64,000 nt of DNA, taken from the NCBI GenBank assembly GCA_965277425.1, contig CBDICR010000005.1, positions 620,001 to 684,000 on the forward strand, given 5' to 3'. The translations under genes and the position numbers were made by a program. The stretch is from Poindextera sp965277425. GTDB taxonomy: Bacteria; Pseudomonadota; Alphaproteobacteria; Caulobacterales; Caulobacteraceae. Under the pieces are notes generated by a model. That model made no database searches, was not told where the DNA came from, and was given only the letters and a program-made list of their open reading frames with translations. Below, piece after piece: positions 43,506 to 51,915 of this stretch. Each line of letters begins with the position of its first letter. Position 1 is the first letter of the stretch.

Positions 43506-44216
43506 ATGACTTTTACAGCCACCGTCCTGACCATGTTTCCCGAGGCCTTTCCCGGCCCGCTCGGCGTCTCGCTGATCGGCTCGGCCTGGCGCGAGCGTGG
43601 GCTTTGGGCGCTTGAAACGGTGGACATCCGCGACTTTTCCTTAGATAAGCGCGGCTTCCTTGACGACACCCCCGCGGGCGGCGGTCCTGGACAGGTGATG
43701 CGGGCGGACGTCGTCGCGGCTGCGCTGGACAGCGTTGAGCGCGACGGGCGGCCGCTTTTGTATATGAGCGCCCGGGGCAGGCCCTTGACCCAGGCGCGGG
43801 TTTCGCAGTGGTCGAAGGGCGCAGGCCTCGTCCTGCTCTGCGGCCGGTTCGAAGGGGTGGACCAGCGGGTCATCGAGGCGCGCGGGTTTACGGAGGTCGC
43901 CGTTGGCGATGCGGTCCTCGCCGGCGGCGAGGCGGCGGCGCTGGTGGCGATCGAGGCCTGCGTTCGGCTTGTGCCCGGGGTTCTGGGACAGCCGCAGAGT
44001 TTGGCGCAGGAGAGTTTCGAAGACGGGCTTTTGGAGCATCCGCACTATACGCGACCGCGGGCGTTCGAAGGCCTGGAGATTCCGGAGGTTCTGCTCTCCG
44101 GCCACCACGGACAGGTGGCCGATTGGCGGCGACGGCTCCGGGAAGAGACGACGCGGGAGCGGCGGCCGGACCTCTGGGCGGCGCATCTCGCCAAACAACA
44201 GGCAAAGGGCGATTAA
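43506..44216 (+). CDS. trmD: tRNA (guanine-N1-)-methyltransferase TrmD
   Basis: TrmD methylates G37 of tRNA and prevents +1 frameshifting. The 236-residue SPOUT enzyme shows TVLTMFPEAFPGPLGVSLIG, DTPAGGGPGQVMRADVV, the knotted SAM site LVLLCGRFEGVDQRVIE with LAGGEAAALV, and LLEHPHYTRP. The start ATG 43506 has little visible ribosome-binding site. rplS follows after 17 bases, the conserved order. Confidence 0.97.
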   Translation: MTFTATVLTMFPEAFPGPLGVSLIGSAWRERGLWALETVDIRDFSLDKRGFLDDTPAGGGPGQVMRADVVAAALDSVERDGRPLLYMSARGRPLTQARVSQWSKGAGLVLLCGRFEGVDQRVIEARGFTEVAVGDAVLAGGEAAALVAIEACVRLVPGVLGQPQSLAQESFEDGLLEHPHYTRPRAFEGLEIPEVLLSGHHGQVADWRRRLREETTRERRPDLWAAHLAKQQAKGD

Positions 44217-44233
44217 GCCCAGGAGACTTCGAG

Positions 44234-44644
44234 ATGAACACGATCCAAGAGCTCGAGACGGAAGAGGCCGCGCGCCTCACCGCCATCCGCAAGGTTCCGG
44301 CCTTCCAGCCCGGCGACACCGTGCGGGTGAATGTCCGCATCAAGGAAGGCGAGCGCGAACGCGTGCAGGCCTATGAAGGCGTCTGCATCGGCCGCGCCGG
44401 CCACGGGCTGCAGGAGAGCTTCACCGTGCGCAAGATCTCCTTCGGCGAGGGCGTCGAGCGGGTCTTCCCGGTGCTGTCGCCGATGATCGAGTCTATCGAG
44501 GTGAAGCGCCGCGGCGCTGTGCGTCGGGCCAAGCTCTATTATCTGCGCGACCGCCGCGGCAAGTCGGCCCGGATCGCCGAACGCGCCATGGGCTCGCTCG
44601 GCCGCGGCGAGGCCGAAGAGCAGGCCGCCGAAGACCAGGGCTGA
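44234..44644 (+). CDS. rplS: 50S ribosomal protein L19
   Basis: In this 136-residue bL19, PAFQPGDTVRVNVRIKEGERERVQAYEGVCIGR (in two parts), GVERVFPVLSPMIESIEV and the basic RRGAVRRAKLYYLRDRRGKSARI all match. A short acidic tail (EEQAAEDQG) is present. AGGAG lies eight bases before the ATG. It ends the ffh-rpsP-rimM-trmD-rplS cluster; the 165 bases after it hold no other recognised gene. Confidence 0.97.
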   Translation: MNTIQELETEEAARLTAIRKVPAFQPGDTVRVNVRIKEGERERVQAYEGVCIGRAGHGLQESFTVRKISFGEGVERVFPVLSPMIESIEVKRRGAVRRAKLYYLRDRRGKSARIAERAMGSLGRGEAEEQAAEDQG

Positions 44645-44809
44645 AACCCCTTTCGAACGCGCCCCGCGGCCGGCCATGGCGCGGTCGCCAGGCCCCGATC
44701 GCTTCCGCCACGTCATCTGAACGCGCGCTTGCGGCGTCGCGCGCGGGCGCTAGTGTGACCGCAAACGCGGCCCATGGTTTGGGTCTCGATAAGATCGGGA
44801 GCGGATGCG

Positions 44810-46027
44810 ATGGCCGATTTTGGCGCCGAGGTTGAGCTCGAGACGTTCCGCGGCGAGGCGCGCGCCTGGCTGCAGGCGAACTTTCCGGCCGCGCTGAAGG
44901 GCAAGGCCGGCGAGGCGATGAATTTGATGGAGGGCGGGACGCCGGACGGCGAACTGACCGCCTGGCGCAAGCGTCTCGCCGACAAGGGCTGGACCACCCC
45001 GACCTGGCCGACGCAATACGGCGGCGGCGGCCTCTCGGTTCCCCAGGCGCGGGTGCTGCAACAGGAAATGGACAAGATCGGCGCCTTCAACCCGATCCAC
45101 AGTGTCGGCATGGGCATCACCATGATCGGCCCGACCATCCTCGACTACGGGACACCCGAACAGAAGACTCGCCACCTCCCGCCGATCGTGAAGGGCGAGG
45201 TGCGCTGGTGCGTCGGTTATTCCGAACCGGGCGCTGGCTCCGACCTCGCCTCGCTGACCACCAAATGCGAGGACGCCGGCGATCACTGGCGCGTCAACGG
45301 TCAGAAGATCTGGACCTCCGGCGCCCAGTACGCCGACTGGTGCGGCGCCTTGGTGCGCACCGACACCTCCAAGAAGCACGAGGGCATCAGCTTCCTGCTG
45401 ATCGACATGCATCAGCCAGGCGTCGAGACCCGGCCGATCAAGCTGATCGCCGGCGCCTCGCCCTTCTGCGAGACCTTCTTCACCGATGCGCGCGCGGCCA
45501 AGGACGACATGCTCAGCGACATCAACAAGGGCTGGAGCGTCGGCAAGCGGCTTTTGCAGCACGAGCGCGCCAGCCAGACGGGCGCCGGCGGCATGGGCGG
45601 CGGCCGCGCGACCCCGCTGCAGGAGATGGCCAAGTCCTATGTCGGCGTCGACGAGGTCGGCCGGATCGCCGATTCCGATCTGCGCACCCGGGTGGCTCGC
45701 CACCTGATGGACTCCAAGGCCCACAACCTGACCATCGCCAGGGCGACGGCCGAGGCGCGCGGCAACGCCAATCCTGGCAACGCCGCCTCCGTGCTGAAGA
45801 ATTCCGCTACGAATGTCGCCCAGACCCGCTCGGAGCTGACCCTGGAAATCATGGGGCACCAGGGCCTGGGCTGGGACGGCGGCGACTTCACCGCCGACGA
45901 GCTCTCGACCGTGCGCGGCTGGCTCTCCGGCAAGGCGATGTCGATCTATGGCGGCTCGGCCGAGATTCAGAACAACATCATCTCCAAGCGGATTCTGGGC
46001 CTGCCGGACGCAACGCAGTCGACCTGA
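44810..46027 (+). CDS. Acyl-CoA dehydrogenase family protein
   Basis: This 405-residue flavoprotein has the N-terminal helical domain, RWCVGYSEPGAGSDLASL (FAD and substrate loop), a beta domain, and a C-terminal domain ending SIYGGSAEIQNNIISKRIL, the classical FAD-side signature. It would remove two hydrogens from an acyl-CoA; the chain specificity is not readable. GGGAG lies eight bases before ATG 44810. It is single; no electron-transfer or ligase partner is adjacent. Confidence 0.92.
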   Translation: MADFGAEVELETFRGEARAWLQANFPAALKGKAGEAMNLMEGGTPDGELTAWRKRLADKGWTTPTWPTQYGGGGLSVPQARVLQQEMDKIGAFNPIHSVGMGITMIGPTILDYGTPEQKTRHLPPIVKGEVRWCVGYSEPGAGSDLASLTTKCEDAGDHWRVNGQKIWTSGAQYADWCGALVRTDTSKKHEGISFLLIDMHQPGVETRPIKLIAGASPFCETFFTDARAAKDDMLSDINKGWSVGKRLLQHERASQTGAGGMGGGRATPLQEMAKSYVGVDEVGRIADSDLRTRVARHLMDSKAHNLTIARATAEARGNANPGNAASVLKNSATNVAQTRSELTLEIMGHQGLGWDGGDFTADELSTVRGWLSGKAMSIYGGSAEIQNNIISKRILGLPDATQST

Positions 46028-46053
46028 AGAAATGCGAGCCTAACCGTCTCGAT

Positions 46054-46212
46054 CCTTCTCCCCTCGCGGGAGAAGGTGGCGGGTCGGAGACCCGTCGGAT
46101 GAGGGGCCGCGCCGAGCTTTCCACATTCTCTTGAGGGCGCTCGCCGCAAACGCCGGCGCGGCCCCTCATCCGTCTGCTTCGCAGACCCCTTCTCCCGCGA
46201 GGGGAGAAGGGG
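46054..46212. repeat. Composite REP-like inverted repeat
   Basis: This is a symmetrical element between two convergent genes. The left hairpin is CCTTCTCCC-ctcgc-GGGAGAAGG (46054-46076), and the right hairpin is CCCCTTCTCCC with GGGAGAAGGGG (46186-46212). Between them are perfectly complementary 18-base arms at 46097-46114 (starting GGATGAGGGG) and 46154-46171. Local hairpins GGTCGGAGACC and GTCTGCTTCGCAGAC lie beside the arms. It may end transcription of both flanking genes; its origin as paired REP sequences is inference. Confidence 0.8.
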
Positions 46213-46245
46213 TGCGGTTGTTGCGCCGCTTCTCCCTGAGTCGAC

Positions 46246-47136
46246 CTAGGCCCGCGACTCCGTCACATAGGCCGCCATCCCCTCGACCAGGGCGTCGAAC
46301 ATCAGGCGCATGCGCAGGCTCGACTTCAGATCCTCGTGCATGGCCACCCAGACCTCCATGTCGAAGCGGAAGGCGTCGGTGAGAACCTGGACCAGGTTCG
46401 GATCGCGCCGGGCGATGCCGAATTGGCAGCCGCCAATGCCGAAGCCGGCGCGCAGGGCGGCGAGCTGGGCCAGGTCGTTGTCGGTGCGGAAGGCGAAATG
46501 CTCGCGCGTCAGCGGCAGTTGCAGGTCCCTAAGCACGCTCAGCATCTCCACATTGCGGTCGAAGCCGATGCCGGCCATGCCGGGCTCGAGCCGCTCGGGG
46601 ACGCCGTGCCGCTCCAGATAGCGGCGATGGGCGAAGAGGCCGACGGGGATCGAGCCCACCCGCCGCGCGGTCAAGGCGCCTTGGGTCGGGCGCGCCATGC
46701 GCACGGCTATGTCGGCATCGCGGCGCAGGAGGTCTTCCTGGCGGTCGGAGAGCACCAGCTCGATGATCACCTCCGGGTGGCGCTCGTGGAAATCGGTCAG
46801 AATCGGCGGCAGGACCTCGGCGCCGACGACATGGCTGGCCGTGACCCGCACCACCCCACGCGCCTGGTCGGCCTCGCCGGAGGCGGCGCGGAGCAGGGCC
46901 TCGGCGGCGCTGGCCATGGCCTGGGCGTGGGGTTGCAGCGCCAGCGCCGCCTCGGTGGCGCGCAAGCCGCCGGGAGAGCGGGTGAAGAGGACGGCGCCCA
47001 GCGAGGCCTCCAACGCCTCGATCTGCCGTCCGACCGTCGGTTGGGTGAGACCAAGCGCCCGCGCGGCGCCCGACAGGCTGCCTGTATCGATCACGGCCAG
47101 GAAGGCGCGATAGAGGTCCCAGTCCGGAGCGGTCAT
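46246..47136 (-). CDS. LysR family transcriptional regulator
   Basis: This 296-residue protein has the LysR N-terminal helix-turn-helix (LYRAFLAVIDTGSLSGAARALGLTQPTVGRQIEALE, about residues 9-43) followed by the effector domain (GVVRVTASHVVGAEVLPPILTDF to the end). The effector is unknown. It is divergent from the epimerase-like gene at 47224, the usual arrangement of a LysR protein and its target. Inverted repeats lie in the shared region. Confidence 0.92.
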   Translation of the reverse strand: MTAPDWDLYRAFLAVIDTGSLSGAARALGLTQPTVGRQIEALEASLGAVLFTRSPGGLRATEAALALQPHAQAMASAAEALLRAASGEADQARGVVRVTASHVVGAEVLPPILTDFHERHPEVIIELVLSDRQEDLLRRDADIAVRMARPTQGALTARRVGSIPVGLFAHRRYLERHGVPERLEPGMAGIGFDRNVEMLSVLRDLQLPLTREHFAFRTDNDLAQLAALRAGFGIGGCQFGIARRDPNLVQVLTDAFRFDMEVWVAMHEDLKSSLRMRLMFDALVEGMAAYVTESRA

Positions 47137-47182
47137 ACAAATATGTATAACTAATCTGCGATTTCTCGCAATTCCGTATAAT
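47135..47182. promoter_or_regulatory. LysR/epimerase intergenic operators and promoter
   Basis: In the 87 bases between the divergent genes, ATACA-AATA-TGTAT (47135-47148) covers the lysR start codon. TGCGA-TTTC-TCGCA (47157-47170) is a second dyad. A perfect -10 box TATAAT (47177-47182) reads toward the epimerase-like gene, with no good -35 seventeen bases before it. This fits LysR activation at the target promoter and self-repression. Both roles are inferred. Confidence 0.5.
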
Positions 47183-47223
47183 CGCCGTTCGCTGCATGGT
47201 TCGCGCATCAACGGAGCAGACCC

Positions 47224-48240
47224 ATGACCCACCCCACCGACATCAAGACCGCCCTCGTCATCGGCATCACCGGATCGTTCGGCGGCCACACCGCCCAGGC
47301 GTTGTTGAAGCGTGGCTGGCGCGTCCGGGCCCTGGCCCGCAACCCGGAAGTCGCCGCGCAAAAGGCCGGTATCCGCACGCCGATCGAGTGGGTGAAGGGC
47401 GACGCCATGAGCCCGGCCGAGGTGATGGCCGCCGCCCAGGGCGCCGACGTCATCGTCCACGGCGCCAACCCGCCCGGCTATCGCAACTGGCGCGGCCTGG
47501 CCGTGCCCATGCTGCGCTCGACCATCGCCGCGGCGGAGCAGACCGGGGCGAGGATCGTCTTCCCCGGCAATGTCTATAACTTCGCCCCCGAGGCCGGCGC
47601 GCATATCGACGAAGACGCCCCGCAAGCCCCGGTCACCCGCAAGGGCAAGATCCGCGTCGAGATGGAGACCATGCTGCGCATCGCCAGCGTCGAGGGCGCC
47701 AAGGTGCTGATCGTCCGCGCCGGCGACTATTTCGGCCCCGCCGCGCCGAATAGCGCCCTCGGCTGGCAGACCACCCGCAGCCCCGGGCGCATCCGTTCGG
47801 TCTACGCCGTCGGCCCCGCCGAGGTCGGTCACGCCTTCGCCTATCTGCCCGACCTGGCCGAGACGACGGCGCGACTCATCGAACGCGAAACCGAGCTGGC
47901 GGATTTCGAGGTCTTCCATTTCGGCGGCCATTGGCTGGACCGCGCCGACGAACTGGCGGCCTCGATCCGCCGGGTGACGGGCGATGCGAAGCTGCCCATC
48001 CGGGCCTTCCCCTGGGCGATGGTCTACAGCCTCTCGCCCTTCGTGGAGACCTTCCGCGAGCTGATCGAGATGCGCTACCTGCAAGCCAAGCCCATCGGCC
48101 TGGATAACGCCAAGCTGGTCGCCTTCCTAGGCGCCGAGCCGCACACCGGGTTGGACGCCGGCATCCGCGCCACGCTCGACGACATGGGCTGCCTGCCGCA
48201 ACCGGCTGAAGACCATTCGATGGTCGCCGCGCGGGCTTGA
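47224..48240 (+). CDS. NAD(P)-binding epimerase/NmrA-like protein
   Basis: This 338-residue Rossmann protein begins ALVIGITGSFGGHTAQALLKRGW, a GxxGxxG dinucleotide site, and continues with VRALARNPE and GDAMSPAEV. It lacks a clear YxxxK catalytic pair in the expected place (VFPGNVYNF is the nearest), so it may be NmrA-like rather than a sugar epimerase. It is probably controlled by the divergent LysR protein. GGAG precedes the ATG. Confidence 0.82.
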   Translation: MTHPTDIKTALVIGITGSFGGHTAQALLKRGWRVRALARNPEVAAQKAGIRTPIEWVKGDAMSPAEVMAAAQGADVIVHGANPPGYRNWRGLAVPMLRSTIAAAEQTGARIVFPGNVYNFAPEAGAHIDEDAPQAPVTRKGKIRVEMETMLRIASVEGAKVLIVRAGDYFGPAAPNSALGWQTTRSPGRIRSVYAVGPAEVGHAFAYLPDLAETTARLIERETELADFEVFHFGGHWLDRADELAASIRRVTGDAKLPIRAFPWAMVYSLSPFVETFRELIEMRYLQAKPIGLDNAKLVAFLGAEPHTGLDAGIRATLDDMGCLPQPAEDHSMVAARA

Positions 48241-48305
48241 TTTAAGCCGCACCAGCCTTTCGGCGCCTCTGGACTTGGCCGGGGGCGCCGCCCTACATGC
48301 CGGCC

Positions 48306-49721
48306 ATGTCCGGCAAAACCCTCTATGACAAGATCTGGGACGCCCACGTGGTCGCCGAGGACCCGAACGGCGAGACCATCCTTTATGTCGACCTGCACCT
48401 GATCCACGAGGTCACCAGCCCGCAGGCCTTCGCGGGGCTGCGGACGGCGCACCGGCCCGTGCGCCGGCCGGACCTGACCTTGGCGGTCGCCGACCACAAT
48501 GTGCCCACCGAGGGCCAGGCCCTGGGCGTCGACGCCGTGGCCGACGACGAGGCCCGCCTGCAGCTGCAGACCCTTTCCCGCAACGTGGCCGAAGCCGGCA
48601 TCGAATTCTTTCCCATGGGCGATCCGCGCAACGGCATCGTCCACGTCGTCGGCCCCGAGCAGGGCCGCACCCAACCGGGCATGGTCATCGTCTGCGGCGA
48701 CAGCCACACCTCGACCCACGGCGCCTTCGGGGCCCTGGCGCACGGCATCGGCACCAGCGAGGTCGAGCACGTCCTGGCCACCCAGACCCTGCGCCAACGC
48801 AAGTCGAAGAATATGCGGGTCTGGTTCGACGGCGCGCCCGCGCCCGGCGTCGGGCCGAAGGATTATGCCCTGGCCTTGATCGGCAAGATCGGCGCGGCCG
48901 GCGGGACCGGCTACGTCATCGAATATGCCGGCCCGGCCATCCAGGCGCTCTCCATGGAAGGCCGCATGACCCTGTGCAACCTGACCATCGAAGGCGGGGC
49001 GCGGGCGGGCCTGGTCGCGCCGGACGAGACCAGCTTCGCCTATCTGGCTGGCCGGCCCGCCGCGCCCAAGGGCGGCGGCTGGGCCATGGCGCTGGACCAT
49101 TGGAAAGCCTTCCAATCCGACGCCGACGCCCGTTTCGACCGCGAAGAGCGGATCGACGTCGCCGCGCTGAAGCCCACCGTCACCTGGGGCACCAGTCCCG
49201 AGGACGTGATCGCCGTTGACGGCCGCGTGCCGGACCCGGCGGACTTCGAGGGCGAGAAGGCCGAGCAGGTGCGCCATGCCTTGGCCTATATGGGCCTGGA
49301 ACCCGGTCAGGCCATTTCCGACGCCCGCATCGATCGCGTCTTCATCGGCTCCTGCACCAACAGCCGCATCGAGGATCTGCGCGCCGCCGCCGCCATCGCC
49401 CAGGGCCGCTCGGTCGCGCCGAGCGTCGCCGCCATGGTGGTCCCGGGGTCGGGCCTGGTGAAGGACCAGGCCGAGGCCGAGGGCCTGGACGCGATCTTCC
49501 GCGCCGCCGGCTTCGACTGGCGCGAGCCGGGCTGCTCCATGTGCCTGGCCATGAATCCCGACAAGCTGCAGCCCGGCGAACGCTGCGCCTCCACCTCGAA
49601 CCGCAATTTCGAGGGCCGGCAAGGCCGCGGCGGCCGCACCCACCTGATGAGCCCGGCCATGGCGGCGGCGGCGGCCATCGCCGGCCACATCGTCGATGTG
49701 CGGGAGCTGCTGGCGCCGTGA
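48306..49721 (+). CDS. leuC: 3-isopropylmalate dehydratase large subunit
   Basis: LeuC with LeuD isomerises 2- to 3-isopropylmalate in leucine synthesis. The 471-residue aconitase-fold protein has TLYDKIWDAHVV, VADHNVPT, VCGDSHTSTHGAFGALAHGIGTS and the [4Fe-4S] cysteines in FIGSCTNSRIEDL and PGCSMCLAMNPD. I chose ATG 48306 (MSGKTLYDK) over ATG 48297. It overlaps the following VOC gene by GTGA. Confidence 0.97.
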   Translation: MSGKTLYDKIWDAHVVAEDPNGETILYVDLHLIHEVTSPQAFAGLRTAHRPVRRPDLTLAVADHNVPTEGQALGVDAVADDEARLQLQTLSRNVAEAGIEFFPMGDPRNGIVHVVGPEQGRTQPGMVIVCGDSHTSTHGAFGALAHGIGTSEVEHVLATQTLRQRKSKNMRVWFDGAPAPGVGPKDYALALIGKIGAAGGTGYVIEYAGPAIQALSMEGRMTLCNLTIEGGARAGLVAPDETSFAYLAGRPAAPKGGGWAMALDHWKAFQSDADARFDREERIDVAALKPTVTWGTSPEDVIAVDGRVPDPADFEGEKAEQVRHALAYMGLEPGQAISDARIDRVFIGSCTNSRIEDLRAAAAIAQGRSVAPSVAAMVVPGSGLVKDQAEAEGLDAIFRAAGFDWREPGCSMCLAMNPDKLQPGERCASTSNRNFEGRQGRGGRTHLMSPAMAAAAAIAGHIVDVRELLAP

Positions 49722-50578
49722 TCACGGGCTTCGACCATGCACCTATCGTCGTCCGCGATCTCGACGCGGCGGTCGCCCGCGCCACGGCCATGCTGGGCCG
49801 CGCCCCCAGTTGGATCGGCCGCTACGGCGGCGCGCGCCACGCCTGGTTCCAACTCTCGAACATCGCTCTGGAAGTGATCGCGGCCGACGGGGACGGCGCG
49901 ACCGGCGACAATATCCGCCTCTGGCTGGAAGACCGTGACGAAGGCCCCTCGGCCATCGGCTTTTCCACCCCGGCCTTCGACGAGGCTCGCCGCACCCTGG
50001 ACCGGCGGGGTATTGCGGTTCAGCCGCCCGAGGCGATGCGATCGATCGATGAGTCGGGGCGCGAGCACATCCTGCGCTTCGCCATGGCCGGCGCCGCGAC
50101 CACCCGGGGCTTGCAGCTCTTCCTGGTCGATCGCGACGCCTCGGCCGAGACTTGGCCGGTCTCACCGCCCACGGGCGCCGCCGCCGCCGCGATCGCCGGC
50201 ATCGACCATGTGGTGGTGCGCACCGCCAACGCCGAAGCGGCCATCGCCCTCTACGGCGCCAAGCTTGGGTTGGACCTTCGGCTCGACCGGTCCAATCCAG
50301 ACTGGGGCTCAAGACTGCTTTTCTTCCGGTGCGGCGACGCGGTGGTGGAGATCGGCGCCAGCCTGGAGGCGCCGGCGGCCGACGCGCCCGACCGGTTGGG
50401 CGGGTTCGCCTGGCGCGCGCCCGATCCCGAACAGGCGCGGGCGCGCATGCAGGCGGCGGGACTGGACGTGTCGGAGCTGCGCAAGGGCCGCAAGCCCGGC
50501 ACCAGCGTCTTCACCGTCCGCGACGCGGTCGGCGGGCCGAACCTGGTCATCAGCGCCGACGCGGGCGCGGAAGACTGA
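49718..50578 (+). CDS. VOC family protein with two glyoxalase-like domains
   Basis: This 286-residue protein is made of two vicinal-oxygen-chelate modules: FDHAPIVVRDLDAAVARATAMLG first, and IDHVVVRTANAEAAIALYGAKLGLDLRL second (about residue 163 on). Each has the opening His and a later strand with polar residues. The substrate is unknown; dioxygenase, lyase or isomerase roles occur in the family. GTG 49718 overlaps the leuC stop codon, so it is likely translated with leuC. Confidence 0.85.
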   Translation: MITGFDHAPIVVRDLDAAVARATAMLGRAPSWIGRYGGARHAWFQLSNIALEVIAADGDGATGDNIRLWLEDRDEGPSAIGFSTPAFDEARRTLDRRGIAVQPPEAMRSIDESGREHILRFAMAGAATTRGLQLFLVDRDASAETWPVSPPTGAAAAAIAGIDHVVVRTANAEAAIALYGAKLGLDLRLDRSNPDWGSRLLFFRCGDAVVEIGASLEAPAADAPDRLGGFAWRAPDPEQARARMQAAGLDVSELRKGRKPGTSVFTVRDAVGGPNLVISADAGAED

Positions 50579-50590
50579 CGGCCCCGCCAA

Positions 50591-50611
50591 CCTTGACCAA
50601 ATTGGTCAAGG
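50591..50611. promoter_or_regulatory. Perfect palindromic operator of the toxin-antitoxin pair
   Basis: Ten-base arms CCTTGACCAA and TTGGTCAAGG are perfect reverse complements around one central A, 16 bases before the antitoxin start. The palindrome covers the -35 box TTGACC of the promoter below. It is the expected position for autorepression by the Phd-type antitoxin (inference). Confidence 0.72.
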
Positions 50612-50621
50612 CCGCTACGAA
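50593..50621 (+). promoter_or_regulatory. Promoter of the toxin-antitoxin pair, apparently leaderless
   Basis: TTGACCA (50593-50599) is followed after 14 bases by GCTACGAA (50614-50621), a good -35 but partial -10 match to the Caulobacter-type TTGACGS and GCTANAWC boxes. Initiation six or seven bases on would fall at or just before the ATG at 50628. No ribosome-binding site precedes that ATG, so the message may be leaderless. This would give the pair its own promoter inside the leucine locus. Confidence 0.55.
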
Positions 50622-50627
50622 AAGCCG

Positions 50628-50900
50628 ATGAAACAGGTCAGCCTGTACGAGGCCAAGACGCACCTTTCCGCCCTTACCGACGAGGCGGCGGCCGGCGAGG
50701 AAATCGTCATCTCGAAGAACGGCAAGCCCAGGGCCAAGCTCGTGGCTTTGGACGCTCAAACAGCCATCCCGAGGCGCACGCGCGAATTTGGGTTCTGGAA
50801 TCATTACGGCTGGAAGCTGCCGGACAACTTCGACGATCCCGATCCCGAGATCGAAGCCCTGTTCTATGATGGTCCCGTCTTTCCCGACGACAAGGCGTGA
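50628..50900 (+). CDS. Phd/YefM family antitoxin
   Basis: This 90-residue protein opens MKQVSLYEAKTHLSALTDEAAAGEEIVISKNGKPRAKLV, the DNA-binding fold of Phd/YefM antitoxins. A C-terminal tail (GWKLPDNFDDPDPEIEALF) would bind and neutralise the toxin. A perfect palindrome lies just upstream. It overlaps the PIN-domain toxin gene by GTGA, antitoxin first, as in type II modules. Confidence 0.93.
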   Translation: MKQVSLYEAKTHLSALTDEAAAGEEIVISKNGKPRAKLVALDAQTAIPRRTREFGFWNHYGWKLPDNFDDPDPEIEALFYDGPVFPDDKA

Positions 50901-51298
50901 GCGGCGTTCTGCTCGACACCAATGCCCTGCTTTGGCTGGGCCTAGACGATACGCAACTGCGCCCGCCGATTCGCCAACGGCTGTTCAACGCGGACCTCTA
51001 TGTCAGCGTCGTTAGCGGCGCCGAGATCGCCATCAAGGTCTCAATCGGCAAGCTGGCCTTGCCGCCGCCATTTCAGACCGATTTCGGCGCTGCCTTTCGC
51101 GCCATGCTGGCCCGAATGGCGATCGATCTGATCCCCCTGGATCTGCCGGTCATCGATCATCTCCGTGGGCTGCCGCTTCACCATCGCGATCCATTTGACC
51201 GAATAATCATTGCGCAAGCCCTGGCCAGCGGGCTAGCGGTCGCCACCCGTGATCGCGCCTTCTCCGCCTATGAGGGGCTCGAAGTTCTGGAAGTTTGA
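50897..51298 (+). CDS. PIN-domain toxin (VapC-like ribonuclease)
   Basis: This 133-residue PIN nuclease has VLLDTNALLWLGL (first acidic residue), SGAEIAIKVSIGKL, DPFDRIIIAQALASGLAVATRDRAF with the later acidic residues, and a YEGLEVLEV end. The acidic metal site appears complete, so it is probably active. It would be blocked by the upstream Phd-type protein. GTG 50897 overlaps the antitoxin stop codon; leuD starts two bases after its stop codon. Confidence 0.93.
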   Translation: MSGVLLDTNALLWLGLDDTQLRPPIRQRLFNADLYVSVVSGAEIAIKVSIGKLALPPPFQTDFGAAFRAMLARMAIDLIPLDLPVIDHLRGLPLHHRDPFDRIIIAQALASGLAVATRDRAFSAYEGLEVLEV

Positions 51299-51300
51299 CC

Positions 51301-51915
51301 ATGACTCCCTTTATCCGTCTCGACGGCCGTGCAGCGGCCTTACCCGTCGCCAATATCGACACCGACCAGATCATCCCCAAACAGTTCCTCAAGACCGTCG
51401 AGCGCGAGGGTCTAGGCAAGGGGCTGTTCTTCGACCTGCGCTTTGACGGCGAGGGCCGCGAGAAGCCGGACTTCGTGCTCAATCAGCCGGCGTTCAAAGG
51501 CGTCCACATGCTGATCGCTGGCGAGAATTTCGGTTGCGGCTCCAGCCGCGAGCATGCGCCCTGGGCCTTGCTCGACTTCGGCGTCACCTGCGTGATCGCG
51601 CCCTCCTTCGCCGACATCTTCTATGAGAACTGCTTCCAGAACGGCGTCCTGCCCGTCGTCCTGCCGGACGAAGAGGTGCGCCGACTGACGGCGGAGGCCA
51701 AGGGCGGCAACCACGTCTTTTCCGTCGACCTCGAGGCGCAGACCGTGACCGCGCCCTCCGGCGAGGTCTTCCATTTCGACATCGATGCCGGCCGCAAGGA
51801 AAAGCTGTTGAAAGGCCTGGATGCAGTCGGCGAGACGCTGCAGCATGCGGGCGAGATCAGCGTCTTCGAGCAGCAGCGCAAACTGGCTCGGCCCTGGCTG
51901 GAGCCCCGAGCGTGA
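51301..51915 (+). CDS. leuD: 3-isopropylmalate dehydratase small subunit
   Basis: This 204-residue partner of LeuC shows ANIDTDQIIPKQFLKTVER, AGENFGCGSSREHAPWALLDFGV and ADIFYENCFQNGVLPV. These are the swivelling-domain features of the aconitase family. ATG 51301 was preferred over TTG 51295, which overlaps the toxin stop codon. It follows the PIN toxin by two bases and overlaps the next small gene by GTGA. Confidence 0.97.
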   Translation: MTPFIRLDGRAAALPVANIDTDQIIPKQFLKTVEREGLGKGLFFDLRFDGEGREKPDFVLNQPAFKGVHMLIAGENFGCGSSREHAPWALLDFGVTCVIAPSFADIFYENCFQNGVLPVVLPDEEVRRLTAEAKGGNHVFSVDLEAQTVTAPSGEVFHFDIDAGRKEKLLKGLDAVGETLQHAGEISVFEQQRKLARPWLEPRA

